A stretch of 55,449 nt of DNA from a virus (IMGVR_UViG_3300028417_000005:1-55449); one strand, 5' to 3'. Counted from the stretch's first letter, positions 37,929 to 47,402 are shown. A program made the numbers and translations. Notes: a model not told the origin generated them from the letters alone.

Positions 37929-38859
37929 ACTCTGAATAATTTTGGATTAACTTAATTACCCTCTGCCTACCGTTGGCAGTTATATGACATTGCCAAGCAC
38001 AGTTCTTTTGTGACCATTTAAAAGATAATGATTTTAGATATCCTTGTGCTTCTGGAGATGGAGTTTCGTTTAAGAATATTTGATATCTCTTTTCTCTGTA
38101 GTTTGTTACAACTTTGAACAGATCATAAACATCTTCTTTATTTTCTAGTCTATCAAGCATCTCCATCTTTTTCAATCTAGCCTTAGCATCTTTAATGACC
38201 TTAGTGTTGTTTTTAGTTATAAACATAGGGCAACGACAATCTATGCTATGCCTTAGATCTTTCATAAATTCATCATCAGCATTGTTGAGTTTACTAATCT
38301 GCTTTAGCTTTTCATCTATTGTGTCTTTACCTCTCATAATCTTATTTGATGCTAGTTGTAGTATATGGTTCCTCTCTAGCATAGCCACCCTCTCTCGTAG
38401 CTTAGGAATTACATCTTTGTCTGTTGACAATATTACCTTCTTATCAGATAGATCTTTTTTGATTTTATCTATCTTGTCATTGTAGTAGCTATGCGCTTCA
38501 TTGCTTCTACTTCTTGCTATGTCATTAGCTTTTTGGTGTTTATCTACATTTATATTGCCACTTCCAGTTATCAACACACTAAAGCATCTTGATAATGATG
38601 TTAATCTACTTAGTGTTTTCATTAAGTATCCGTGATAAAAAAAGTCAAATGACTTTTTAAATATCTCTACTTTTGCATCATTGTCAACCAATGGAGATAA
38701 CTTATCGAATGCATCTAAGATATTTTGAGCAAACAACTCTTGCTCTCCATTCGCCATCTCTTCTGGCTTTGTGCTTATATTCCTATATGCATTCATAGCC
38801 ATACCATAATCAATTGCTATTAAAGCTCTTGCTTCAATCTCTTTTCTATAATCTTTCAC
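37903..38859 (-). CDS. DUF3560-like protein, 318 residues
   Basis: GTG start at 38859 with AAGG six bases upstream. The middle third (about 110-240) has the charged helical pattern of DUF3560-type phage/plasmid proteins: repeated 'K.L...V..LE' blocks, 'SNKIMRG' and the 'ITKNNTKVIKDAKARL' block. The C-terminus (about 265-305) has 'ETPSPEAQGYLKSLSFKWSQKNCAWQ' (key words PSPEAQGYLK, FKWS, CAWQ) that ends many such proteins. Function unknown; often found near DNA-processing genes. Overlaps its neighbours on both sides. Confidence 0.75.
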   Translation of the reverse strand: MKDYRKEIEARALIAIDYGMAMNAYRNISTKPEEMANGEQELFAQNILDAFDKLSPLVDNDAKVEIFKKSFDFFYHGYLMKTLSRLTSLSRCFSVLITGSGNINVDKHQKANDIARSRSNEAHSYYNDKIDKIKKDLSDKKVILSTDKDVIPKLRERVAMLERNHILQLASNKIMRGKDTIDEKLKQISKLNNADDEFMKDLRHSIDCRCPMFITKNNTKVIKDAKARLKKMEMLDRLENKEDVYDLFKVVTNYREKRYQIFLNETPSPEAQGYLKSLSFKWSQKNCAWQCHITANGRQRVIKLIQNYSEYVRISGEG

Positions 38860-39040
38860 TAATAACCTTTTTAACTAGTTCAAATCCATTGTCATAGTTT
38901 GAACCAAAGATAGATATATTTCTTCTATCATCTTCTGTTATGTCGTCTTTTGACACTACTCTTTCCTCTCCGTTGCAAATAATAATGTCACCATCTCTAA
39001 TAGATGTTTTGTGAACATTAACTATTGTTTTTATAAACAT
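38846..39040 (-). CDS. Unknown small protein, 64 residues
   Basis: ATG 39040 after AGAGGATAAG. Beta-rich first half, acidic centre, helical basic end. It overlaps the DUF3560-like gene by 14 bases. Not recognised. Confidence 0.68.
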   Translation of the reverse strand: MFIKTIVNVHKTSIRDGDIIICNGEERVVSKDDITEDDRRNISIFGSNYDNGFELVKKVISERL

Positions 39041-39044
39041 ACAC

Positions 39045-39632
39045 TTATCCTCTGCTATAAAGTAAGTTTGATATATCTTTTGATTTGATATGAACCACTA
39101 TGTCGTCTCTATCTAATCCATCAATATGATCAATTATATCTATGATTGTTTGTATAACCCAATCATCTTTATTAACTATCTCATCTATAGTTAAATCATT
39201 TATCCTTAATGCTACATATTTTATTATGATCTCATAATATTCCAATATGGTTCTATGAAACAATAAGTCAACTACTGGATGCTCAAACGATGAGAAGAGA
39301 TCTGCATTATGCCACTTGATCCACCAAGACCATTTGTTTGTCTTTGAGTAGTTTTTAGCAACATATCTACATATATCTTTTATATCTATTCCAATAGCAT
39401 CTTCATCATTTAATAAGAAAAAAGCTTGTTGTGAGAAGAGCATCTTTGATATAAAATCTTGTTTAATCTTCTCAACCATATCTGGATACACATATGTAAT
39501 ATGACCTTTTTTCACAAATGAGTGCCATACTACATAGTTTATGTTACCTCGTCTAATTGAAGCATTAATCTTAACTGCATCGATATAGTGATCCTTTGAC
39601 CACATATCAACTGTCTGTCTATATTTTGCCAT
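39045..39632 (-). CDS. Unknown protein, 195 residues
   Basis: ATG at 39632 with AGGAAAG just upstream. Rich in Trp, Tyr, Ile and Asp; alternating helices, no signal or membrane segment. Likely a soluble early protein encoded with recombination genes. No family recognised. Confidence 0.75.
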   Translation of the reverse strand: MAKYRQTVDMWSKDHYIDAVKINASIRRGNINYVVWHSFVKKGHITYVYPDMVEKIKQDFISKMLFSQQAFFLLNDEDAIGIDIKDICRYVAKNYSKTNKWSWWIKWHNADLFSSFEHPVVDLLFHRTILEYYEIIIKYVALRINDLTIDEIVNKDDWVIQTIIDIIDHIDGLDRDDIVVHIKSKDISNLLYSRG

Positions 39633-39738
39633 CTTTCCTATCTTTTAAATATAATCTAAACCAGATTAACTGTATCAAAAAGGTATTAACAAAACTAGAT
39701 ATAGATGTTATCACAACAGCAATCTCTATTGGTTCCAT
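39619..39738 (-). CDS. Small membrane protein, 39 residues
   Basis: ATG at 39738 directly after the stop of the upstream gene, stop overlapping the next start by 14 bases. Residues 5-28 are hydrophobic (Ile/Val/Phe/Leu), then a basic tail (RLYLKDRKDGK). Single-span topology with a positive end facing the cytoplasm. The lack of a clear ribosome-binding site suggests coupling. Function unknown. Confidence 0.55.
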   Translation of the reverse strand: MEPIEIAVVITSISSFVNTFLIQLIWFRLYLKDRKDGKI

Positions 39739-39936
39739 CTATATAAATGTGTCATAGTCTTTCAAGGCTTTATCTATATCGTTAAAATTAAAGCCATACT
39801 CAATCATAATTTTGATTATGTCTACAGAGTAGCCTTCATCAAAACCACCTACATCTTCTATCCTCTTTAGCATTTCATAATAAGCTTCATCTTTTGAGAT
39901 GCTTAATGAATCTAAATATACATCTTCATCTATCAA
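39739..39936 (-). CDS. Unknown acidic small protein, 65 residues
   Basis: TTG start at 39936 overlapping the upstream stop by 4 bases (TTGA), preceded by GAGAGAGG. Strongly acidic and helical, with a GFDEGY loop. No domain recognised. It is part of a chain of overlapping small genes. Confidence 0.65.
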   Translation of the reverse strand: MIDEDVYLDSLSISKDEAYYEMLKRIEDVGGFDEGYSVDIIKIMIEYGFNFNDIDKALKDYDTFI

Positions 39937-40109
39937 TCTTTTACCTCTCTCTCTTCATTTTCAACTTTTATAATTGTATGTATTATAAAAGCTACTATAA
40001 AAACAAAAGCACATATCATCATTGGCACTATTAAATATGACAGAATCATAATAGCTATAGAACCAGCAATTAACAAAGGTATTATTAATATGATCTTTAT
40101 CATATCCAT
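39933..40109 (-). CDS. Small membrane protein, 58 residues
   Basis: ATG 40109 inside the end of the RusA-like gene, with AAGGA seven bases upstream. Two hydrophobic segments (about 5-25 and 28-48) and a charged C-terminal tail (KVENEEREVKD). A small two-span membrane protein of unknown role. Confidence 0.62.
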   Translation of the reverse strand: MDMIKIILIIPLLIAGSIAIMILSYLIVPMMICAFVFIVAFIIHTIIKVENEEREVKD

Positions 40110-40516
40110 TTTAAATCCTTAACAAGTTTTATATTTATCATAGTCTCCACATTATCTGTAGTATGTACTACAGGTGGTTTATATATGAATGTAAGTATAT
40201 CATCATCTTTAATATACTTCTGTATAACTATAAGATCTGCTATCCATTTGCCAATCATAGCACAACTATCAGCATCTATCTTCCTATTGTTATGTCTAAC
40301 TATTTCAAACACAATTGCCACATTGTTGGTTCCTATCTCTTCTTTAGCCAATGGTATTGACCAGCCTAAGAGTTCAGATACTAACTTTGTTTTTATTCTA
40401 GTCTTAGACCATCTATACCAGTATGGCAGGTTGTTAATAGTACACAACCTGTTTTGCTGTTTAGATGTTCCACCTATCTTAGGGTATGGTATTGTAAAGT
40501 CTAAAATAACTTCCAC
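40100..40516 (-). CDS. RusA-like Holliday-junction resolvase
   Basis: 138 residues, the normal RusA length. The acidic active-site pattern is present: RKIDADS (Asp81, Asp83) and the later IKDDDI (Asp104-106), with a basic YRWSKTRIK stretch at 34-43. RusA enzymes cut branched DNA as dimers, here before packaging of recombined phage DNA. Next to a Sak4-like recombinase, which fits a recombination module. Confidence 0.8.
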   Translation of the reverse strand: MEVILDFTIPYPKIGGTSKQQNRLCTINNLPYWYRWSKTRIKTKLVSELLGWSIPLAKEEIGTNNVAIVFEIVRHNNRKIDADSCAMIGKWIADLIVIQKYIKDDDILTFIYKPPVVHTTDNVETMINIKLVKDLKWI

Positions 40517-40522
40517 TACATC

Positions 40523-41065
40523 CTACCAGACATTACTTTCTTTTTTAGTTGCTTTGCTAGTCGCAAGTCTTTTGATGCTTTTTTTTGATAACTTTTCTTT
40601 TGCCTCTTCAACATCTTTATCTGATGCATCAGCTGGAAGAACCAGAATGATATCATTTTTAACTTTAACAGAACCAGAGTAGTCATCTTCAAACTCTGTT
40701 ACACCAACATATACTTCTTTGCCTATCATATTTTCAACCCACATAGCATCTACTGAATCATCAAAGTGTTTAATCTTTTTGATTTCAAACTCTGGTTCTA
40801 TATTTAAAGCTTCTGTAAACATTTTAAGAATACGAACTCCAATAGACGGTGTACCATTCTTCTTGATCATATTTGTCTTAAAAAAGAGATTACCATCTCC
40901 TTCACAATTAATATGAAGGCTCTTTGCTTGTTCATTGCCCTTTAATATAAACAACTCACCAATAGTTAATTTATGTAGACCAGTTACTAGCGCACCTCCA
41001 GTACTCGTTGATGTGTTATCTAGCTCATCTTTTGTAATCCCTAATTCATCCCATACATTTTTCAT
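40523..41065 (-). CDS. Candidate ssDNA-binding or recombination-partner protein, 180 residues
   Basis: Beta-rich core with an acidic linker and a basic Lys/Ser-rich end (KKSIKRLATSKATKK). It starts 4 bases inside the Sak4-like gene. Phage Sak4 genes are typically followed by a DUF669/SSB-like protein; size and placement agree, but I cannot see a definite OB-fold motif. Confidence 0.6.
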   Translation of the reverse strand: MKNVWDELGITKDELDNTSTSTGGALVTGLHKLTIGELFILKGNEQAKSLHINCEGDGNLFFKTNMIKKNGTPSIGVRILKMFTEALNIEPEFEIKKIKHFDDSVDAMWVENMIGKEVYVGVTEFEDDYSGSVKVKNDIILVLPADASDKDVEEAKEKLSKKSIKRLATSKATKKESNVW

Positions 41066-41742
41066 TTATTGCCTTTTATTTTTTCTAATATATCTGAGAT
41101 TCCTACATCTTCAGTATATGGTATTTCTGGTTCTAATGAACCACCTCTGTTTTTAGCTGATATATTTGATGTTGGATCACATCTAAACACTCTGCTTCCA
41201 TCGTCTTTCACCTCTATATTTATAACTGTGTCATAAAAAGAGATGAACCTGTCTTTTGCTTTCTTACCAACTATTAGAGGAGATAGGTACTCAACAACAC
41301 CTTTAGTATCACTACTATCTAATGCTATTATTATTACATTTGTATTGCCTATGTCTCTAAATAGTCTTCCCATTTTGGCAAGTAGCTTACCATAATCAGT
41401 CCAGAACTTACCAGCATTCTTACCTTCATATTCACCACTGCTCTCAAGCTCATCTTGTATCATTGATGATATCTCAGATATACTATCAACAGCTAATGTG
41501 TCATATTTATGTATTATGCTCTTTGCAAGCTCATAGGCTTCTTTGGTTTCTGCTATAGTTGACACTCTTATAGTATCAACATTCTTAACATCATTTAATG
41601 ACATCTCACCTTTTTCAGGTGATATCATTAATACTTTACCAGCAGTTTTGAGTGTAGATGTTTTACCAGAGCCACTAGCTCCGTATATAATAATCTTAGC
41701 TCCACTTTCTTTTGCTAATTTATATGTACTCTGTACTTCCAT
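41062..41742 (-). CDS. Sak4-like RecA-fold ATPase (phage recombinase)
   Basis: 226 residues, the usual size of this compact family. Walker A is GASGSGKTST (21-30); Walker B is LAVDSISE (Asp86); 'ALDSSDTKG' near 147 is the sensor region. There is no RecA N- or C-terminal domain. Sak4 proteins anneal single strands with an SSB partner during phage recombination. The candidate partner gene overlaps its stop and the RusA-like gene follows. Confidence 0.83.
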   Translation of the reverse strand: MEVQSTYKLAKESGAKIIIYGASGSGKTSTLKTAGKVLMISPEKGEMSLNDVKNVDTIRVSTIAETKEAYELAKSIIHKYDTLAVDSISEISSMIQDELESSGEYEGKNAGKFWTDYGKLLAKMGRLFRDIGNTNVIIIALDSSDTKGVVEYLSPLIVGKKAKDRFISFYDTVINIEVKDDGSRVFRCDPTSNISAKNRGGSLEPEIPYTEDVGISDILEKIKGNK

Positions 41743-41795
41743 TTGGTGTTCCTTTTTGTGTTTATAATCATATAAAGTTTAAATCTATTCTACCA

Positions 41796-43916
41796 TTAAG
41801 CCCTCCTAAGTAATGTATTTATTTCTGTTTCTTCTAATGGTTCACTCAGCATTGAGTTTACATATATTACATTTCTTTCTATATCACTATATTCTACATT
41901 TATATCTTTCATAAACTCAATGAATTTATATATCTCTTGGTTCCTATTGCCAACTGTAACATTTGATATTATATATTTAATGAAGCCATTAACTCGTATA
42001 TCATTTGTTGCTACATTTTCATTATCAACTCTAACGCTTATCTCTTTAATGCTTTTGAATTTCTCATTTTCATTAATGAACATAGTTGCATCAATCATAA
42101 TGCCTTTACGATTAACATATACCTCAGCATCTTTATTTACATACCATATCCTACTAACATTCCTAGTAGCTTTATCATAACAAGATAAGCCTAGAAATGA
42201 TGCTATTTCATCATACATATACTTATGCTCTTCATATGTACAATAAAACATAGTTGATGTAGGCATCACAATTCTATACCTATCGCAGATAGAACCATTC
42301 TTTTCAACCTGATGTGACTTTGTTGTATATATTATATACACATACCCATCTAATAGCTTCTTAGCTATGTTTAAATCTAGACCATCATCAACATCAAACG
42401 CTATGCAGTTTTGACCACTAATAAAGTTATCTTGTCTTCTGTGACCGTTTGGTGCTTGTTTGCTTGGTTCAAAATGAGCCAAACAAAATGAATCTACATT
42501 AGGTGAAACTATTAGATCTTCAATCGTATTGGTTCCATTATCATTCTTAAAAAAAGATACTTCATATGGTGTAAAGTTAATAGCCTTCTCTTTTTTACCA
42601 GTCTCAGATGGAACAGATACCACTATCTTATCTAGCTCATTAGATGATATATCCTCTATTGATAATTTCTGCAAACTACTTCCAGCTATAGTTAATAGTT
42701 TATTGTGTCTAAGGGCATACTCTTTAAGAAGATCTATGTTTTGCTCATAGCTCCTATTGCTAAGGTTAAGCTTCTTCATAATATCAACTTTGTATATTGG
42801 TTCTGGACTATTAAGTAGTAGTTTATATATTAGCTCAAATTCCATTACATTGTTAAATATAGCTTTTACTGTATCCCTAGTCTTATTAAATAGTTCTATA
42901 GCATATTTGGTATGCTCAGCCTCTATCTTGTCTTGTAGGTCAAGTATGGCTATTATACTAGCAATCTTTTTAACCATAACATATGAGTGCTCATCTAAAG
43001 GTATTAGATCATCATATATGTTTTCATTTCTTTTATCTAATAATGAGTCTTCAAACTCAGATAACAACAACAGCGACTTAGATGTAAACTCAATTATATT
43101 GAATGCATTTTTTATACTTAAGTCATCTTTAGATATTAATGATTTACCAATTGGCATAATTGAATATGCTTCTATCAAATCATCAATGTTAATATTTTCA
43201 ACATCTTTTTTATATGACTTAGCTACATCTTCGTGGTATATGATGCTTCGTCTATACATACCAGATTGTATTATGTTTTTAAAGATATCCATTTTATCTT
43301 TAGTATCGTTAATCCCTACACTGGTTCCATACGCTAACATATTTGTTGGTATGCCATATATAGATTTCCTACTTTCTGTACCAGCATCTCCTTGTATCAA
43401 CCGAGCCATAATCTTCCCATCGTATGCTTCTTTTAACATATTCAAAGCATTCTGTTTTCCAATATGATCACCTAGCTCATCTATCTCTATGTTTAATGAA
43501 CCAATCTGTGCTTCACTTATAAACAGAGATGCTATATATATTCCTATGTCAGATGACTGTATACCAACAAAGTAATCCTTTGGTGCTTTCTTTTCATATT
43601 CAACAGGTATATTAAACCCTTCTGTTGATATCTTTTTAATTACATTTGGCATAGATGATATTATTTTGTCAAATGGTTTTTGCATAACATCTCTAACAAA
43701 GTTCTTACCACCAGCTGATGGAATAAGAACCAATGAGTAGAAATTTACATTCTCTAATTCATCTTTATCTATGTTGTATGTTTTATAGTTACAGGCATTT
43801 GCTAGTATCGCACCAAAGTATAGAGCTGTTATTTCAACTCTCTCTCTAGCTATATGCCTATTATGCTTACCAACACCATAGTCTATAAGCTTATTGTAGT
43901 TATCCATTATTGCCAT
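41796..43916 (-). CDS. Two-domain replication protein: DUF3987-like ATPase plus AEP-type primase
   Basis: 706 residues from ATG 43916 (AAGGA 6 bases upstream, start overlapping the previous stop as TGATG). N-terminal P-loop-like LIPSAGGKN (about 65-73), with acid pairs at 144-150 (NIEIDELGDH), as in the DUF3987 helicase-like family. C-terminal archaeo-eukaryotic primase-like motifs: CIAFDVDDG (Asp about 508-511), TTKSH and DRYRIVMP. It probably primes and perhaps unwinds DNA at the phage origin. The altered P-loop (Ala-Gly-Gly-Lys-Asn) may weaken ATPase activity. No polymerase domain is fused to it. Confidence 0.78.
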   Translation of the reverse strand: MAIMDNYNKLIDYGVGKHNRHIARERVEITALYFGAILANACNYKTYNIDKDELENVNFYSLVLIPSAGGKNFVRDVMQKPFDKIISSMPNVIKKISTEGFNIPVEYEKKAPKDYFVGIQSSDIGIYIASLFISEAQIGSLNIEIDELGDHIGKQNALNMLKEAYDGKIMARLIQGDAGTESRKSIYGIPTNMLAYGTSVGINDTKDKMDIFKNIIQSGMYRRSIIYHEDVAKSYKKDVENINIDDLIEAYSIMPIGKSLISKDDLSIKNAFNIIEFTSKSLLLLSEFEDSLLDKRNENIYDDLIPLDEHSYVMVKKIASIIAILDLQDKIEAEHTKYAIELFNKTRDTVKAIFNNVMEFELIYKLLLNSPEPIYKVDIMKKLNLSNRSYEQNIDLLKEYALRHNKLLTIAGSSLQKLSIEDISSNELDKIVVSVPSETGKKEKAINFTPYEVSFFKNDNGTNTIEDLIVSPNVDSFCLAHFEPSKQAPNGHRRQDNFISGQNCIAFDVDDGLDLNIAKKLLDGYVYIIYTTKSHQVEKNGSICDRYRIVMPTSTMFYCTYEEHKYMYDEIASFLGLSCYDKATRNVSRIWYVNKDAEVYVNRKGIMIDATMFINENEKFKSIKEISVRVDNENVATNDIRVNGFIKYIISNVTVGNRNQEIYKFIEFMKDINVEYSDIERNVIYVNSMLSEPLEETEINTLLRRA

Positions 43917-44686
43917 CAAAAGTCCTTTATAGATTGGACCATTGATTTCTTATTGTAATATCTACATAAGTAGTTAACGCTACAATATGTTTCACACTTT
44001 GTAGGAACACTTGTTCTATTTATCTTTCTGAACCACTTCTGTTCACATTCTGGTGGTTCCTTATCTTGTTCAAGATATAGATCCAGCAGAGATAACTTAT
44101 CTACAAGCTTGTCATATATAAATTCATTATCTAAAACATCTAGAGCTATTCTCTCTTGTACTGGTTCATCTAGTGCAGAGTTCGCATCTTTATAAAACAT
44201 ATTCAATGCTAAATCAAATGAATAACCTTTATACTCTTCTATATTGGATAAGATAAACTTTTGAACCTGTAGTTGCCAAAAGTAACCACTAGCTTCATAA
44301 TCTTTTTTAACCATAATACCAGAGAATTTTTTAGTTAATTTGTGGTCAGATAAATAGATAATCTTTTTGTCATTATCTATCCCAAAATAATCTATTGTTG
44401 CTGTTACATCCCAGTCGTTATACACATTGATTAATCTTACCTTCTTCTCAACTTCAACATTTTCAATGCCACTAAAGATTACCTCTAATCCTCTATGAAA
44501 GACAGAACCAAGAGTTGACTGATCTGTTTTACTTGATCTATTTGATACAATATCTTTCTTGTGTTTGATAATTAAGAAATTCTGTATATCATCATTACCA
44601 AACATACTAGCTGTGAAGATCTTATCTTTTGTTAGATCATACTTATATAAAGAACTATCTAATATGTGCTCTTCTATATTTATCAT
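43916..44686 (-). CDS. PD-(D/E)XK nuclease with Fe-S-type cysteines (Cas4/RecB-like)
   Basis: 256 residues. GSVFHRGLE (His64) is the RecB-family entry helix, ATIDYFG (Asp99) and SDHKLTK (Asp114-x-Lys116) the metal-binding core, and YFWQLQVQKF the QxxxY-like helix. Four C-terminal cysteines (Cys214, 231, 235, 241) are spaced like the 4Fe-4S cluster of Cas4 and AddB. It would process DNA ends for the Sak4/RusA recombination module. Overlaps the primase gene. Confidence 0.85.
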   Translation of the reverse strand: MINIEEHILDSSLYKYDLTKDKIFTASMFGNDDIQNFLIIKHKKDIVSNRSSKTDQSTLGSVFHRGLEVIFSGIENVEVEKKVRLINVYNDWDVTATIDYFGIDNDKKIIYLSDHKLTKKFSGIMVKKDYEASGYFWQLQVQKFILSNIEEYKGYSFDLALNMFYKDANSALDEPVQERIALDVLDNEFIYDKLVDKLSLLDLYLEQDKEPPECEQKWFRKINRTSVPTKCETYCSVNYLCRYYNKKSMVQSIKDF

Positions 44687-44701
44687 TCTTATCCTTTTAA
44701 T

Positions 44702-46360
44702 TTAAAATGGTATATCATCATAATCAATATCTATGTCTATCGTCTCTTGTTTATATTCTATCTTATCAGATATTATATAAGGCGACATAGATCTAAGCCA
44801 AGAATCTTCTTGAGCTACATAATACAATGAATATAACTTTTTATTGTTAATAACACACTTCTTGGCAAGTGTCTTAAATGTTTTTATTATCCTACTCTCG
44901 TAGATAGGAAAATCATTTATGAATTCAATCCAAGCATCTACTATTTTAGTAATTTGACTCTTATTATATCTCACTTGGTTCTGTCTTTTGTTTATTTCAA
45001 ATACAACCTCCATAACAATATATAAATCTTTTGATGTTTCAAAATGATACTTCAGATCGTCCACAGATAGCTCTGGTATCATTTTGATGTTCTTCTCAAC
45101 CTCAGCTATTGCCTTAGAGACTTTGTCTCTTGTGATCTCGTGTAGACCACTTTCACTAGTTATCTTCTTAACTATACTAAGAGCTACTCTCTCCTTCTCT
45201 TTGGATAGCTTCTCCTTGTAGTCTTTTGAATATCTCTTAACTGGCATATATGGTTCATTATGATAACCGTGTGTCTCAAGAATCTTTGATACATCTAGTA
45301 CTTCAAAGTACTTTTTGCCTTTATGTGGTCTAGCACCACGACCTATAATCTGCATTATTAAAGACCTTACAGGTGATGGTCTTATTGGAACCACAAGCTC
45401 TATGTCTGACACATCAAAGCCTATTGATAGTTTATTCATACTAACTAAGCAATTACAAGATATTTCATCATCTGACAACAGAGATGTTTTAATACTGCTT
45501 CCATCTTTAAATAGCTTAAGCATCTCTTTACTTTTTTTACTATCTGATTTAGAGTGGTAGCTATATGCTTTATATCCATCCATAACTAATGCCTCAGCCA
45601 TCGCATCGCAATGCTCAATACTACTGCAGAACACAATTGTTTTTTTGCATTTGGCATTTAGTTCATTCATAGATGATATAGTTAGTGATATAATATTGTC
45701 TGTATTATATATTGATGATATGTCAACAGATGAATAGTCATTGTTATTTAATACTTTTAATTGTGTCAAATCTATATCATTAACAAAACTAGGAACATAA
45801 TATCTAGCCTTAACTAAAGCTCCTATCTCTTCTAAATATTTAATCTCTGAAGCTATAATGTAATCATCTACATCTGGGAATAGATATCCTTCTGAATCAT
45901 ATGGCGTAGCTGTAAACCTAATAATTGGCTTAGAACCAACAACACTCATTATAGAAGATATGGTACTGGTGTTGTAAAACTTATGACCTTCATCAATTAT
46001 AATGTAATCAACATCTCTCAATATACCTACAATATCTTTCTTATCTAGTCTTGCAAATATAGTTTGTATCATACCTATGGTGGTTCTTGCATCTATGTTA
46101 AATAGATCATCCATACCAGATTTAACTACAGATACATCAACTCCTAATGATATTGCTCTATCATATAGCTGTTCTATTAGATCAGATATACCAACCATAA
46201 CAATATGCTTTGATGTTTGTAATGTATTAACTAGTTTCATTATCATAAATGATTTACCACTAGATGTTGGTGATGATATCATTATGTTTTTATTGCCACT
46301 ATCTAATGAATAGTCTATTGATGATACTGTTGTATCTTGAAATGAATATATATTATCCAT
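44702..46360 (-). CDS. SF2 DNA/RNA helicase
   Basis: 552 residues from ATG 46360, chosen because GGGGA lies upstream and the start overlaps the last array unit by 8 bases. A longer frame to 46438 only reads into that unit. Motifs: SSPTSSGKS (29-37), DEGH (123-126), FTATP (149-153), later IVFCSS (motif IV), and QIIGRGARP (motif VI). The C-terminal 150 residues are helical. Probably unwinds DNA or branched intermediates in replication/recombination. Confidence 0.92.
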   Translation of the reverse strand: MDNIYSFQDTTVSSIDYSLDSGNKNIMISSPTSSGKSFMIMKLVNTLQTSKHIVMVGISDLIEQLYDRAISLGVDVSVVKSGMDDLFNIDARTTIGMIQTIFARLDKKDIVGILRDVDYIIIDEGHKFYNTSTISSIMSVVGSKPIIRFTATPYDSEGYLFPDVDDYIIASEIKYLEEIGALVKARYYVPSFVNDIDLTQLKVLNNNDYSSVDISSIYNTDNIISLTISSMNELNAKCKKTIVFCSSIEHCDAMAEALVMDGYKAYSYHSKSDSKKSKEMLKLFKDGSSIKTSLLSDDEISCNCLVSMNKLSIGFDVSDIELVVPIRPSPVRSLIMQIIGRGARPHKGKKYFEVLDVSKILETHGYHNEPYMPVKRYSKDYKEKLSKEKERVALSIVKKITSESGLHEITRDKVSKAIAEVEKNIKMIPELSVDDLKYHFETSKDLYIVMEVVFEINKRQNQVRYNKSQITKIVDAWIEFINDFPIYESRIIKTFKTLAKKCVINNKKLYSLYYVAQEDSWLRSMSPYIISDKIEYKQETIDIDIDYDDIPF

Positions 46361-46502
46361 TATTTTTTCCCCAAAAAGATTTTTCTGATAAGCCTTCAAG
46401 CATTGCAAATACAGTACTAGTAGTTGATTTGTGCTCATATATATGATTTATAAATACATCTTGCGAGCTAACAAGACAAATCTTACCTACATATTTAAAC
46501 AT
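46353..46502 (-). CDS. Array B unit 21 (49 residues), last unit before the helicase
   Basis: Starts ATGTTTAAA at 46502; ends KSFWGKNNG. Contains FINHIYEH. Its ATGGATAA end is the helicase start. The C-terminus has drifted from FW-x-x-Y-V to a Gly end, showing that the ribosome-binding role of this DNA outweighs the protein sequence here. Confidence 0.72.
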   Translation of the reverse strand: MFKYVGKICLVSSQDVFINHIYEHKSTTSTVFAMLEGLSEKSFWGKNNG

Positions 46503-46662
46503 CATATTCCTTCCAATATTTTATTTTATATAGATTACCACCAACAAGAGATAATCTAGATATACTGCCTAGCATAAAATAATCATATGATAATTTATTA
46601 GCAAATAAATGTTTTAATTCTTTTCTTTTATCAGGTATAAATTTTTCAATACTTTTAAACAT
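46495..46662 (-). CDS. Array B unit 20 (55 residues)
   Basis: First half nearly identical to unit 16 (IEKFIPDKRKELKHLF against IEKLIPDKRKELKHLF), second half different; ends YWKEYDV with Tyr-Trp replacing Phe-Trp. Overlaps unit 21 by 8 bases. A recent partial copy or exchange. Confidence 0.72.
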   Translation of the reverse strand: MFKSIEKFIPDKRKELKHLFANKLSYDYFMLGSISRLSLVGGNLYKIKYWKEYDV

Positions 46663-46801
46663 TATATTGGTTCCAAAAAGTTTTTTTTGATAAACACCCA
46701 TTTACTGGGCTAGTGTAAATAAATAGCTTGTAATCATATATATGATCTATTAGTGTACTATGCTTCCTAGAAACACAAATATAACTTACCATTTTAAACA
46801 T
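46655..46801 (-). CDS. Array B unit 19 (48 residues)
   Basis: MFKMV start, LIDHIYDY in the middle, TFWNQYNV end. The junction with unit 20 contains GGAACCAA, so the genome-wide word is part of its ribosome-binding region. Close to units 17, 18 and 21 in length and layout. Confidence 0.72.
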   Translation of the reverse strand: MFKMVSYICVSRKHSTLIDHIYDYKLFIYTSPVNGCLSKKTFWNQYNV

Positions 46802-46943
46802 TATATTTGCTCCAAAAAGTTCTTAATGATAAGCCTTCAGTCATTATGAATCTAGCATTAACAGTTTGTTGATGATCATATATATGATTGATTAGTCCGC
46901 TATGTTCTCTAAAAATACATATACAACCTAATAGTCTAAACAT
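46794..46943 (-). CDS. Array B unit 18 (49 residues)
   Basis: Start MFRLLG, LINHIYDH, ARFIM, end TFWSKYNV. Shares the INHxY-x-H pattern with units 17 and 21. Flanked by 8-base overlaps on both sides. Confidence 0.74.
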   Translation of the reverse strand: MFRLLGCICIFREHSGLINHIYDHQQTVNARFIMTEGLSLRTFWSKYNV

Positions 46944-47085
46944 TATATTTGTTCCAAAAAGATTTTAATGACGAGTTTCCACTTATTGTAAATCTAATAT
47001 TATTATGGAATACATGACTATACATATGATTTATAAATGTACTTCGTGTTTCAAGAAGATAAAGATTACCCATATATTTTAGCAT
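46936..47085 (-). CDS. Array B unit 17 (49 residues)
   Basis: Start MLKYMG, FINHMYSH, IRFTIS, end SFWNKYNV; a textbook family member. The start lies 20 bases inside the end of unit 16, whose C-terminus is therefore extended beyond the FW motif. Confidence 0.74.
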   Translation of the reverse strand: MLKYMGNLYLLETRSTFINHMYSHVFHNNIRFTISGNSSLKSFWNKYNV

Positions 47086-47245
47086 TATATTCTCCCCAAA
47101 AAGTTTTTTCATATAAGTTATCATCAAGAATAATTATTCTAGATATAGTATGTAACTTAGAATATTTATGTGATAAATTATTATTAAATAAATGTTTTAA
47201 TTCTTTTCTTTTATCAGGTATAAGTTTTTCAATATTTTTAAGCAT
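47066..47245 (-). CDS. Array B unit 16 (59 residues)
   Basis: Twin of unit 20 in its first half (IPDKRKELKHLF). Its FWGEY motif is not terminal: the frame lacks the usual stop and runs on through AKIYG, giving a 20-base overlap with unit 17. Confidence 0.72.
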   Translation of the reverse strand: MLKNIEKLIPDKRKELKHLFNNNLSHKYSKLHTISRIIILDDNLYEKTFWGEYNAKIYG

Positions 47246-47402
47246 TATCTTGACTCCAGAAAATTTTTTCATATAAATTACTATCTATTAAACCTAATCT
47301 ACTAATTGATGTATTGTATTTTGATCGAGTAGGAAGATAAGACATATAGTTATGTCGTATTAGATTATTTCTAGGTGAATATGTTTCTATTTCTTTAATC
47401 AT
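47238..47402 (-). CDS. Array B unit 15 (54 residues)
   Basis: Start ATGATTAAAG with only a weak upstream site. Middle LIRHNYMSY, then ISRLGLI, end IFWSQDNA. Its DSNLYEKIFW block matches the DDNLYEKTFW of unit 16, so the second halves of these neighbours are related. Confidence 0.7.
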   Translation of the reverse strand: MIKEIETYSPRNNLIRHNYMSYLPTRSKYNTSISRLGLIDSNLYEKIFWSQDNA